Positions 50,106-61,430 of a DNA stretch of 64,000 bases are shown piece by piece (the stretch's first letter is position 1; each line of letters starts with the position of its first letter). Both the position numbers and the translations under genes were made by a program. The DNA is taken from positions 62,001 through 126,000 of the forward strand of contig VZTI01000615.1 in the NCBI GenBank assembly GCA_013397865.1, given 5' to 3'. The notes beneath the pieces were generated by a model. It was not told the DNA's origin and searched no databases. It was given only the letters and a program-made list of their open reading frames with translations. This DNA comes from Struthidea cinerea (taxonomy: Eukaryota; Chordata; Aves; Passeriformes; Corcoracidae).

Positions 50106-52285
50106 GTAAGCAGCAACTCCAAAGCAGAGGTAAACAATAACTGAAGTTCACAACAGCTCCACAAACACAGACCTAGGAGGAAATAATCTTGAAGGTCTAT
50201 TGCTACAGCCAGTTTCCATACTCAGAAACGTTCACGCTGTGACACCACACAGATTGAGCTCTTAGCGCTGGTTTAAAACCATGCAATAGTAGCACAGAGT
50301 AGCTGATGATTATGTTCCTCAGCGTGACTCAACCCTCACTACCAGAACAGGAAGGATGGTCGATACTTTTCTTGGCAGATGCCTGGAACAGACCAAGAGA
50401 ACAAACCCAGCCTTGTCCCCAGGGGCAGCCCTCTCTAACGGGGATTACAGTACATTGGGAAGGCAAGTTGCCCACAGGAGGGCTCTCAGTCTGGTGTTAC
50501 AATGAGCCAGTTTTTACCGCAGTCAGTACAATGCCCTGAACAAGCAGCAGGTAGAGACAGGACATAAATACCCTGTTATTTCTTCACGTTTGCAAACAGA
50601 AGTTGCAAGGCCAGTTATAATATGGAAAAAAAGGATAAAAACTCCAGAAATCATCATGACAACAAGCAAAGGTGTGCGAAGAATTTTTTATTTTTCTTTC
50701 AAGCGCAAGTGAGCACTTAAACTTTTCTATAATCTTAAGATACCGTTGCAGTAGCAGTTGCTAATGGAAAAGCAGCACCATTTTTTGGTTGATTTAAACT
50801 CCCTAATTTCAAAGTTTAACTCTTGTATTTTTCAAGTGCCGTGAACATCTTACATTTCACAAATATGCTAAGTGGAGTATCTACAGTGGTTGTTTACTCT
50901 TTATAATAAACTAGAGTTGTAATGAAGTATTTCAAATTGAACACAAAAATAGTAATTAGTGGCGTTTGCTATTTGTTAAAGAGGACTTAACTCCCAATAC
51001 CATAGAAGGACGTGATGAAAGGATTTCAGTTCATATTGAACAAAATTATTTGCTTGCTCTGAAATGGTTTCATTTAATTTTAAGCTCCTTTTCCTCCCAC
51101 TTTCTAAGGGATAACTTCACAGGAAATTTCTAAACAGAAAGTTTTGAAATCATGCTTCAATCTTCTTCTTCAAGACCAAAAAAAGACATACCATACCAAG
51201 ATACTTCAACTACATTTTTCTCCTGAATGGATTAGTAAAACCAATACAAATTCAAATCACTTGTCAGCGTTGCCCACTCATCCTGCTTTTATTTTTTGCC
51301 AGGATGTGTTTTGCTGTATACTGGCTTCTGACATTTGCATGTTCTGACTGACAGCTGAACCCCAGTGCTTTTTGGGTAACTGGTTCGGTTATTTTAGGAG
51401 CACTACGGAGTCAGCTACAGGGTGGTAGATGTTCTGTATTTTTGTTTTACAACTGAAAAATAAGACAATGTTGTAATACTCACTCTGCTTTTGAAGACTG
51501 GCAGATGTCAAATATCTGCAATTTTGATTTGGTCCAAGCATTTTTCATACAAGAGCTCTCACTTCTGCCAATTGAGATTGGGCAGATGGTAGAACTATCA
51601 GCTGAGGGCTGCAAAACCCGATGGGTCTTGGCCTGAAAGTTGCTCGTTGTTTATTCATGTCTAATATGTGGAAACTAAACAGACACTCGCAAGAGTTATC
51701 AAATAACTTGGTTTTTAGTCCTAATGCTGTTCATAAATATATAATTGTTGAAATGCTTATGATCAGACTCAAATGTAGCAATGCTGTTACAACAAAAATC
51801 ACATACCACAGAAACACGAACATAGTGATCTTTACAATATGGCCATTAGTAGGCTTGTACTATACCATCCTAGCCTGGCTTTCTCCAACTGGGTCACAGA
51901 ACCCCTAAGAATTCAAATTATCAGGAGCTCCTATGGACCCTCTTTGGGAACATGCTCAAAAATTGGCTTCATAGGTCTTCAACATATGCTTCCATGGTTT
52001 CCTGAACATGCCCCTCTGGGTGTAACTGGACTAGCTGCCTACACCATTCTTCAAGCCACTAAAATGTTTACTTCAAACTTTGGGCAGTGAAGAGAGGCTC
52101 CAGCTGGCCTTCTCCACTGGACAGTCTCAGAATGTGACCTCTTAAAACAATAACTCTGGCATTGGAAATACATCATGAAGCGTTGTTTGAATGCCAAGTG
52201 CTGTACAAGTATTAAGTTTTAATGTTTACATCTTTTGAAGACACACTGCTCACCAATGAGTTCATCAGTAAATCATCACCCTTAG
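50106..52285. other. Putative intron / non-coding stretch
   Basis: No other feature was recognised between the first two candidate plus-strand exons. Short open frames occur by chance. Confidence 0.45.
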
Positions 52286-52391
52286 AGGAAACAGAGAGGC
52301 AAAAATCATCATTCTTGAAGAGCTAAGGATGCAGGGAATAATCAAGAGCCAAAGTACCAGTGCCAGAACTGGAGAAGCATATGAGAACAAG
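52286..52391 (+). other. Candidate internal exon 2, plus strand
   Basis: A 106-base segment follows a moderate acceptor (ATCATCACCCTTAG) and ends at a perfect donor (GAACAAG|GTAAGT). The open frame enters in phase 2 and exits in phase 0, with 35 codons translating to a polar, helix-like peptide (blocks REAKIIILEELRMQGIIK and TGEAYENK). Entry is compatible with the exit of 49951-50105. The complementary strand is also open over this region (146 codons, 52265-52705), which weakens the coding argument. Continuation could be the open stretch starting after TTTCCAG at 52580 (phase 0), which reads to a TAG at about 52770. Confidence 0.3.
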
Positions 52392-54643
52392 GTAAGTGTC
52401 ATATGAAACAGGACTCCTGCTACAGCTCTGACTCTGCTATGAGCACCCTGAGATGCAGCTTCTGCACACAAAAAACACCCAAGCATACATCCGGTAAGAC
52501 TTAGAAGCAAGTTGTTTAACAGCAGAGAACTGCACTGTAGGGGTGTTAATACAACAGAAGTTGGCAATAGTTTCCAGTTGTTTACCGTTTCTGGGCTTGT
52601 TTCAAATGTGGACAAAGGAAATAACAGTACTAATAACTTGCTCTTTGAAAAACTCACTGGAAGTTGCATGCCAGTAAGGGATACAAATTTGTTTCTCAGG
52701 CCCATTAAACTAGAAGAAATGCTGCTGTCAGGACTTAAAATTACACTTAAATTAAGACATCAGAAATCCTAGATATCAACACTTCTGAGAAATCTACAAT
52801 TCATATTTGATCTCAACCTAAGAAACTATTACAAAATTGATGTAAAAAAACTATAAAAAAAAATTATAGAACTGATATTTGACTAAGAAGCTAGCGTCCA
52901 TTTTCTTTGCATTCCGAATGATAACCTGAGGTTTATTTTGGTTTCTGAACTCATGTTTTTTCTTTTGTTGTCAAGCATTGTGTTAAGGATCAGCTGCCTG
53001 TTCTATAAAGGCTTTCGAGTACAGATGTCAGGAAGGAGAAGGTCTGCAGGACATCTGTTAGAAGTTTAACACATTTATGGATATGCATTATCCAAAGCAC
53101 GATCCCACCACAGCTTGAACACCTGAAACAATTCAAGCTCAAACCAAGGATGTCTGAGCTTTATCATTTAAAGGGAAGCCATTCATGCATCTCTGATCTC
53201 AGCCACTTACATTACTGAAAAATCAAACAGAAACTTTCATATTCTGTGATTCTGCGTAAGAAGGACTAAACAAGCAAGGCCTGCCCTACAGTCTGGCCAC
53301 TGGTGCTGCCTAACAGATTTCCTATTGCCAGCACTTTGGAAAATGGGGATACAGGGTCTCCAAGTACAGCTTCTCTATAGCCTTTACTTCCTTCAGACAG
53401 ATTTTTGAGTATCCAAGAGGATTGGCCCCTCTGTGGCTAAGTTTAGGTAACATACTGCAGGCAGTTTTTTGTATTTTTCCCCTTCATAACACAGGCGAGT
53501 GTCTGCTCTTTTTTTCCTATTGTATTTAAAAGCTGTCTGGTATTAAATTACACAGATTCTTTTATTGACAGAAACTCAGTCTCTGCTATTTCTCCTTAGA
53601 GAATTTCTATTCTCCCAACAGGAAGAAGGCACTTTTTTCAGTCTTAAAATGAGTACAGCTTTTAAATGAACCTCATATTTTTCGCTACCAAAGCCAGCTT
53701 TTCCAAGTGATACTTTACATTTGAGCTGGGCTCACTGCTGGATAGCCTACAAGTGAAAACATAACTCTCTCACTAGCTGCTAACTATTAGCTCTCCCTTA
53801 GCAGCAACAGAAAACTCAGCCTGTGCTACCTTCCTTAAGGATAACTTATTCCATTAAAGCTCAAATCCATCAGATTTCCTATGAATAGACAGATTACATG
53901 CATTTAACACAGACACAGTAGAAAAGGTGTAGTACCCAGACTTATTGCAAATTACAACATGCAGCTCTGGATTTTGCTCATTAACACACAGGTAAATTCA
54001 CATCTGAAATTTTGGGACTGACCAGGAATAAGCATGAATTTATGCAAAGTTTCATTCCTAGCACTAGCCTCAATGAAGAAATGAACTCATGGCCCTCACA
54101 ACACTATAAAAGATGAGTACAACCAGGTTTGAGATTATTTTTACAGTAATATTGGAGAGAGAGAGAAAGAACCTTGCTAGAGCTTTCCCTTCCTGTGCAT
54201 AGTTCTGCTTCATGTAAGTATCTGCATCCCTGAAGCCTTGGCAGCATTACCCATCTTCTCCAGATTTCCTGCCACGGCCAACACTGTGAAACAGCTACAC
54301 TAGAAGTGTTCGGTCTCCTGACCGTCCTTTACTTTATCCTGAACAAAGGAACTTAAAGCAGCACATGTTAGGATGTCTTCTTACACTTGTTTCTAAGCAT
54401 TACTGCTCTAAAGGAGCAGTACTTTTGAGAGCAACATTTTATGCATCTAGCATAACAAAGCCAAGGAAGAGCCATACATACCATGGGATAAACCAGCCTC
54501 TGCAATTTTAACAGTGGCTCTTACTAAAAATGGTAGCAGAGACAGGTATCTAAGCTTCTTTCCATGATTACATTTTAGCACCTGCTGGAAGTTGGGGGCA
54601 GGGGGAACCTCTTCTACCCTTTATTGCTTCAAAGAGATTGTAT
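52392..54643. other. Putative intron or terminal-exon region
   Basis: From 52581 to about 52770 the plus strand has an open phase-0 frame following a weak acceptor (GCAATAGTTTCCAG) and ending in TAG; it could be a terminal coding exon after 52391. No AATAAA signal was seen soon after. The rest is unremarkable AT-rich DNA, with a short GAGAGAGA run near 54153-54166. Confidence 0.3.
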
Positions 54644-54858
54644 ATCATGGGATATCTCAAGTTGGAAGGGACCCATAAGAATCGAGTCCAGATTCCTGCT
54701 CTTCGCAGGACTACCAAAAACTGCACCACATGACTAAGTGCCATTCAGATGCTTCTTGAACTCTGACGAGCCTAGTGCCATGACCACTTCCCTGGGGTGC
54801 CTGTTCCAGTGCCTGACCACCCCCCTCAACAAGGAACCTTCTTCTAATGTCTAAAGTA
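54644..54858 (-). mobile_element. CR1 LINE 3' end, minus orientation
   Basis: On the plus strand the complement of a CR1 tail is visible: AGTTGGAAGGGACCCATAAG, TCGAGTCCAGATTCCTGCTC, GCAGGACTACC, CCACTTCCCTGGGGTGCCTG, TTCCAGTGCCTGACCACC and AAGGAACCTTCTTCTAATGT. It belongs to a different CR1 subfamily from the copies at 28108 and 41925, to judge by its cytosine-rich tail. It is 5'-truncated and has no open reading frame of its own. Confidence 0.9.
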
Positions 54859-57586
54859 TCATAGCTGATGTCAAACATGAAAATGTTTAATTGTAACATC
54901 TGAGGAGTTACATTAAACTCCTAATAAACACCCCTTCTCCCAGGAAGTGGCAGGAGTTGAATTACAGGCAGAACAGGACCCTTCCGTTCGTTAGTGCACC
55001 GACAGCTGTAGGACATCTATCAGGTACCTTTCTTCCAAGTCTACTTTTAAAGACACTCCTGCATGTGCAAGCTTTTGGAGGGTAAGCAAAAGGACCAAAA
55101 GCTGTCATTTCAAATGGAACGGTCTGTGGGAATTTTATCTCCTTATCATACGTTATCATTTACAAGGAATGTGCTCAGGTTATTTTAGTGTTTCTATTGC
55201 TGTTAGCTTTCAGTGTAGGTTCATTGAAGCTATGAGGACTCTTGATCTCCACAACTGTTTAGCTCAAAGATGAATTCTTTTCTTAGCTTGTATAGACACA
55301 GAACAATCTGGAAAGCAACCTGCTTGCTGAATACTCTGCTTTGTTTGGACAAACTGGGAAGAATTTTCCAACCATCTCTTTCTATGCAGTCCACAGTTTA
55401 TCTTGGCTAAGGAATAGCATGGTCAGTATGCAATACCTTCATGCTTTGGGCTTTTGCTGGAATGGTCTTTCTCATTAAATAGAAGAGTTTCTTTTTTCTT
55501 TTGAAAAAAACCCTTTTGATTCATTTTTATGATGATTGAACATTTCTTTGTTCAGATTTTTTGTGTCATCTGCATTCAGAATGTCTCCTTTGTATATTGG
55601 TTTTCTTCCTACTGATTCATGCTCCACCTTCATCTCACTTCATGAGTCATCTTCTATACTATTTGCAGCACTTAACACTTCTGGCAGTGAGGCCTGACTT
55701 CTAGAGATATTTATGGCAATAAAAGGCTGAGGAGCAGATAACTCAGGAAACTTGTAACAGGATAGTGATTGCCTCAACCCTAGGTCCTCGGTGTGGGTTT
55801 AACACTGCTAAACCTCATATAGAAAATTGCAGAATTCAGCCTCCTGGCTAATCACATAATCACCACATCTTTCAGGACTAAGTGCTGCCCTCAGCAGCAG
55901 GGCTGTAGGATTTGGCTTCTCATTTGTATGCAGCAGAGACCAGTATTATGATTATGAAGCTTTAACAAAACCATTCTTAAATCTCTTCACCAGTAATAAA
56001 GTAACTTCTCTAAATCCTCAGGACCTCATTACCAAATCCCCACGTCTGCTGGGTGTACAGCAACATTGCAAGCTTCACAGACACATCACTCACCAGCAAA
56101 GGGGAATTCTCACTGCAGACAACACTCCCTCATGAGTGAGCACTGAGGTTATTAGCACATCATTATTTCTAGGCTTTCACTGGTATTGGAATCCATCACC
56201 TCCATGCATGAAAAAAAAGCAGTATGCAAGCAGCAAAGTGTCACCCCAACAACAAAATATACCCTGCCGAAAGCTTTTAATGTCTCTACGTCTAGAGGCA
56301 TGTCCTGCAAAAGACACTGAAGAAACCCCCAGCTAGGCTGGAAAAAATTCAGTTTGGAAATGAGGAAGTGGGTGATTTTACAGTGAAGGACATGAAGCCT
56401 TCTGCTGAAGGAAAGAAACAGGTCATCTAATTCTGCTGTGTATTTTTCCAGTGTTTGCTTTATCACCTGCAACCCTCTTTCTTATAAATCAAGCTAATGC
56501 AGACAGTTTTTGTAGAGCCTACTACCAAAACCTGATTAACTGCAGTACAGTGGCTCTTATATTCATCTCATAGATGTTGCAAGTCCAGGTTTATTTTTGC
56601 TGAAAGCCTGGAAGATTACTCTAAAAATATTCATAAGAAAGGAAACTTCTGGAGCACTCTTTTTTTGTTCCTATAGCGAAAGATTCATAGTCCATGGACA
56701 CCAGAACAAATTGACTAAATTCAGTGATAACTGGAGTTCTTCTGATCACATTTGGATAGAAAGACAGAAAGAACTGATGCATGTTTTTGACACATACCTA
56801 CTTCCATCCCTCATCACAGAGCATTGCCCATTTTGTTGTTTTGTTCCAGATTAGGGAAGAGGAACTGAACAAAATACCACAACACATCACATCATTTTTT
56901 CCCCCCAGAAACCGCTCACCAAACCACAAGGAAACAGACTGAAAAGGACTGCCCAGGTTTTGAAAGTCAAGGAGGTACAGACACCCTCAGCCCTCACTTT
57001 TAGATGCTGAGCTAGGGGTGCTGCTGTGGAAAATAACTGCAGTAGACACACAAACAGTTATACTGAGGACTCTGTCACTGAGTCTTGATAACTTACAGCT
57101 GCATCTATGAATCAATCTGGATCTGTCTTGCAAATATGAAGAACTCCTCTGTTCCCTGCAAATGTCTTTTCTGAGGGCATAAGTAAATGATTTATCACAG
57201 GGCACAGCTGAGTCTTGCTGCTACCTATCTCAGCTGGGAAAAGGTGTCTAATCTGTGTGTAACAACACATTAATTAGAAGAAACAAGTGAGAAGAACCAG
57301 GCAGAGGCAAATTAGTAACAAGCCAGTCACTAAATTCAAGCACACACATATTATCATCATTCTATCAAATATAATTTACTGCTATTATATTATTAAATTT
57401 ATCTAACTTCTTTAATGGCTCAATGAAAATATTCCCTTTCCCTAAGGATCAGGAGGTTGGAAACACATTGTATGCACAGAGGAATACACAAAAGCAGGAG
57501 CACACAGGGAAAAAGCTGTGAGCAGCAGGCATTGGGGGCAGTAGAAGAACATGGTGGCACTCTAACAATTTTAACTTACTTTGCAG
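54859..57586. other. Putative intron / non-coding stretch
   Basis: No gene recognised. A small in-frame exon-like segment lies at 55040-55081 (42 bases, acceptor CCTTTCTTCCAAG, donor GGAGG|GTAAGC, phase 0 to 0), which would be compatible with the exit phase of 52391. The pyrimidine tract of the acceptor at 57585-57586 ends the block. Confidence 0.4.
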
Positions 57587-57743
57587 AGAGACTGGCAGAG
57601 AGGTGAGACCTTCAGACAGTAAGGCAACAACCGGCCCCAAGAACATCTCTTTGACAATCATTGAGCATATGAGGGAAAGACAGAACAAGTACCAAAATTA
57701 TAATGGAGAAAACAACAAATGGGCTGAGATATACAAAGCACAG
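57587..57743 (+). other. Candidate internal exon 3, plus strand
   Basis: A 157-base segment follows a good acceptor (CTAACAATTTTAACTTACTTTGCAG, with a branch-point-like CTAAC) and ends at a textbook donor (AAAGCACAG|GTGAGT). Only one frame is open; it enters in phase 2 and exits in phase 0, giving 52 codons. The translation is hydrophilic and rich in Asn, Glu and Lys (block IEHMRERQNKYQNYNGENNK). It is not recognised. The entry phase fits direct splicing from 50105 (arginine codon AG|A) but not from 52391. Signal quality and typical exon length make this, with 49951-50105, the best exon candidate in the window; a lncRNA exon is equally possible. Confidence 0.4.
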
Positions 57744-60540
57744 GTGAGTTGGAAGGAGATGACTGTTTCTGTTAGAGTTGTGTGTCTGGTCTCTTGACTT
57801 TGGAATCCTATAGAGCTCTACCTCCAATGGGCATAAACTATAGCCAGCTCCTTCAAAAAACAAGTAAAGCAACTGTTCTATTTGCAGTCTCCCTGCTATC
57901 AGCCCTGCCACCACCTCCTAGTCCATGCCCACTTCCATTTGGGCCACTAGCTCTGCCCACCTCCCTTCCTCACTAAACCCACACCATGCTCACCTCTGCT
58001 CCTAGCCTGGCTTTTTACTTTCTTACCTCCAGCTACAGGTGACACATTCTTCCTTTCCACTTTCCCAGCCAAGGAAATCCAGCTGCAGCACAGGACCACT
58101 CTTCTCTCAAATCACAGGCCAAGCACTGCAGAACAGATTAAAAAGTAGCCCCTATTTTTACAGCTCTATGGCAGTTCTCCTAGCACTCTCAGGAATAAAA
58201 AAAGCTTTCCTGCTCTCTCTTCTCTTGACAGACTTGTACTAAATCACTAAGGGGAGGAGCAAGAGATCATCTCGTTTCCAAAGCAGCTGGGATCCCACCT
58301 GAGAAGCTGAGAAAAGCAGCCCATTAGATAGAGGCTACTCTTTCAGCCCACCTCCAGGCCTGGTCCAGTTGGCATGTTTTGCAAAAAAAATTCTATTAGC
58401 AATAGAGAAGAAAACCTGAAAATCACCCTGTGTTGCCTAGAAAGAGCAATGGAGAAACAGGAAAGTAAGGAAAAAAACCCTTAGAAAATAGAGGAACTTT
58501 ACTCAGCTGGTTCAAAATTTTCCAACAACCTGACAAATAGGAAAAGTAAGAGATCTGAGGGTACATTCTCATGACACAGTTAACCCAAGCTGTTGCCTGA
58601 ATTTTATTTCTTAGGTACTTTTAGCTAAGGCTACCTGGCCAGGTGTGGAATAAAAACTGGTGTATGCATATACATACTTCCATACAGACTGTTCCACCAA
58701 GTTAGAGTAATTTGCCTGCCCTGGCAATGAAGTTACTCGAGTGCTAGTAGTCTCCCAGCACCTTCTCATAGTTTCAGAAGGGCAAATGACCATCTGTTTG
58801 CAGCCAATGCCATTTCTTCCATTATTTCCTGGGCAAGAATTTTAGCTCCCTGCAGCACAAAGCCCGATAAACCCCTGATGATGCAGAGAGAAAAGCACAG
58901 CATCAGGAAAGGTGCCTTTTTGTAACAGGACCACTCGTGATTCTGCCTGGCTCATCTGTGTGCCACACGTGATTGTTAATCTCTCAAATCAGATATGCCG
59001 CAAAGATGCCCTGACAAAAGCATCAAGAAACAAGAGAGCCTTTGCAAGCGTAGGACTAATAGCAGTCTACCTCAGAAAACTTCGTAGAATCAAAGATTTG
59101 AGATGAAGCTGGGGCACAGTGCAGTTCAGCTGGTGGGCTGAGAAGTAATGCTGTCTAGCTTGTCAGCTTTACTTGGGAAGGGCACAAATCTGTTTCAGAA
59201 GTGAAACACTCAATTCTTCCTCCTGTGCACATCCAAGAACTTAAGCCCAGAGCAGGTAACTTTTCCACGTGCATCTAAGGGGCAGGGTGGGTGTTAAAGG
59301 TCGGTAGCCTGGTACATGCTTTGTGAAGGGGTTGTTGACCCCATTAGACCGGGGGAGTCACATTCTGAGGCTTTCTAGGATGCTTTTTGGAAGAGGCTGA
59401 ACACCGTGTAGAAGCAGTGGAAGGCAACTTCAGAAAAAAACCGCATGAATTTATCCTTTTGCAATCTTCACAACAACTTAAATTATTGCCTCTATTAGGA
59501 GGATCTGCTGAAACCCACAATTTCATGCTTTTTGACACAATAAGTTTCTGAGCATCTTCCTGCAATAGAAGATAGAAACTCTTGGCTGGGCACACAGTTT
59601 AAATATTTTCTGGATTTGGAAATAATTTTAAAATAAAGAACAAATGTCTCTGTTGAGTAAACTAATTTTTGTGTTATTAATAAGAGAAGCAGTTAAAGCC
59701 TGTCTTACTGAATTGTGTATTTAATTGAACACTGATCTAACTCCCACTGAAAACCATCCACATCTTTCCATTACTTTCAGTGGATGTTGGACTTGTCTCT
59801 TGATGCTTAAGAGAGTAGCTAAGCAGGGAGAATTAAGTTACATTTCTGAGCAAAGAAACAGCTTGCTGTTTTGACGTAGTTCAGAGGAACAGTACATAGT
59901 GAATATTCCTGTGTATAAAATTACACTGAGATGTAGCTGACAACTGCAGGGCTCCTAGCCATGGCTAACTGCACAAAAAAAAGCAGGACAGCAAATAGGG
60001 GCCAGGTGTCTGCTTTTAAAATGCTTTCAAGTATTAAATTTTCTCCTGCTTGACTGCTGGGTCTCTTACCAAAACCCTCAAGGTACAGTTCAACAACTCC
60101 CATGACCGAGCACCACGGACTTGTGTCACAGTCACATTTGCACTACTCCCTGTCCCTTGACAGGTTGAGAAGGCACCAGCTAAGGAATAGGAGCCCACAA
60201 CACCATAGCAACTGTGGAAGAGAGCACTGGTCTCCCTGTCAGTGGCGATCTCTCTCTGCTACCTGTGAATGGAGAGAGACACACAAGTATAGGCAAGGGT
60301 GACTTGAGCAGATGCCTTTTCTCCCATGCCAGGGCTGAGATAGGAGGGGAGGCAGAAGCATCTCAGTAGGTCAGCCCAGCCAGGGCTCACCCTCCTCAGA
60401 CACAGCCGTCGTGGACCTGTTTCCATAGGAGTAATTTGCCTGAATTTACTCCCTTGAGCTTTACCAGAGGGCAGCCAACTTTCTGAGACTGAACTCGAAC
60501 TGGCTGAGCAACCAGCTGAACAGAGTCGGAGCTACAGATA
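57744..60540. other. Non-coding stretch
   Basis: No gene recognised. On the minus strand, 58027-58082 is a 56-base open segment with a strong donor (CTGGAG|GTAAGA) but a poor acceptor tract. At 59741-59790 lies a second copy of the CCATTGAC/TTCAGTGG-type old repeat motif. A CTCF-like core (ACCAGAGGGCAG) is at 60463-60474. Confidence 0.5.
59741..59790. repeat. Possible ancient amniote repeat remnant
   Basis: The segment has the pattern CTCCCACTGAAAACCAT followed by TTTCCATTACTTTCAGTGG, which resembles the alternating TCCATTGA/TCAATGGA blocks of old interspersed repeats widespread in amniotes. The related motif is at 14741-14763. The family is unassigned. Confidence 0.35.
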
Positions 60541-61050
60541 TTTGAGTGCATCAGCATCACTGGTGCTCAGCTTAGGTGCAGGCCAGAGGGTTCCTACCCC
60601 TGCTGTTTGGGGACAGCCCCTCAGTCTCTGCTCTAAACCACGGACGCCCTGTGAGAGGCAGCGAGCCCTTACCTCAGGTAATGTGTGTGGGGAGGCCTTT
60701 TGGAGCCTCCTGCTTGCATGACGAAGAAATGGTCGGTGCACGATGCTGTAACACGTAGTCAAGCTCCTCTGAGCACAGGGTTGAGTGCAGCTTGCTGCTC
60801 CTGCCCTGGGATTTTCCCCGGAATTCCAGCACAAAGCGCCCCCGGCAGGGGTCACCCTGCCCCGCGGAACTCTCTCCCGGCGCCGCTCCCCGCCCCAGCA
60901 CTGCCACGGGGGAGGTCAGGTGTTTATTCCTGCTTCCCCCCCCATGAGTTTCTGAACAGGAAGGGAGAATATTCCGTGCGTGCTGTATTTATGCCGCCGT
61001 CCCTTTTAAGTCAGTTTCCTAAGATACCCGGCTAAAAGAAGGATGTGAAT
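60541..61050. promoter_or_regulatory. Second CpG-rich region, promoter-like
   Basis: CpG density rises between about 60650 and 61030, peaking at 60830-60905. It includes a perfect GC box CCCCGCCCC (60888-60896), a 7-bp inverted repeat GGCAGGG/CCCTGCC around GTCA (60844-60861), and two adjacent kappaB-like sites (60808-60817 and 60820-60827). Splice donors occur on both strands at 60671-60679 (plus CTCAG|GTAATG, minus CTGAG|GTAAGG). It could be a promoter for a minus- or plus-strand transcript. It is smaller and less CpG-dense than the island at 31 kb. Confidence 0.5.
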
Positions 61051-61180
61051 AACTATTCGTTCATGCTGTCACCAGGAAGAAAAACGGGAGAAAAAATAGA
61101 GTTCCAAGAATACAGAAAGACAAGTTCAAGGGAAGTAAAATTATGCATGTACTATCAGTTTGCTTTTTCTCTTACTCCAG

Positions 61181-61430
61181 AGGCAACTCTGCCACAGGAA
61201 GCAATGCCAGCCATCCTCCTCACAGCTTTTTCCTACAAGAGTCACCTCTATCGAAAGGAAATGTTCTGTGTGATGCTGAAATGAAGAGTTCAAAGGAAGG
61301 GAAAGAAATACTTAAAATAATCAGTGGATCAGGGGCTGGCTTTTATGGGGGTTTGCATCTGTCTGAAGGAAAGGCAATAGCCAGGATCCTGTGCTGGTGG
61401 GAGCTCGCAGGGTCAGGCCCCTTTGCTTGA
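61181..61430 (+). other. Exon-like segment after a strong acceptor
   Basis: A very strong acceptor (TTTGCTTTTTCTCTTACTCCAG) ends at 61180. The frame entered in phase 2 is open for 82 codons to a stop at 61428-61430; the translation is mixed, with a Gly/Ser-rich middle, and is not recognised. Another frame is open for about 34 codons to an earlier stop. No good donor follows before the stop, so this would be a terminal exon, but no AATAAA was seen within the next several hundred bases. Confidence 0.2.

Noticed and set aside
52265..52705. 146-codon minus-strand open frame with hydrophobic stretches
   Set aside because: No recognised family, no splice or promoter support, and it overlaps a plus-strand candidate exon that is open in its own frame; open frames this long are expected by chance.
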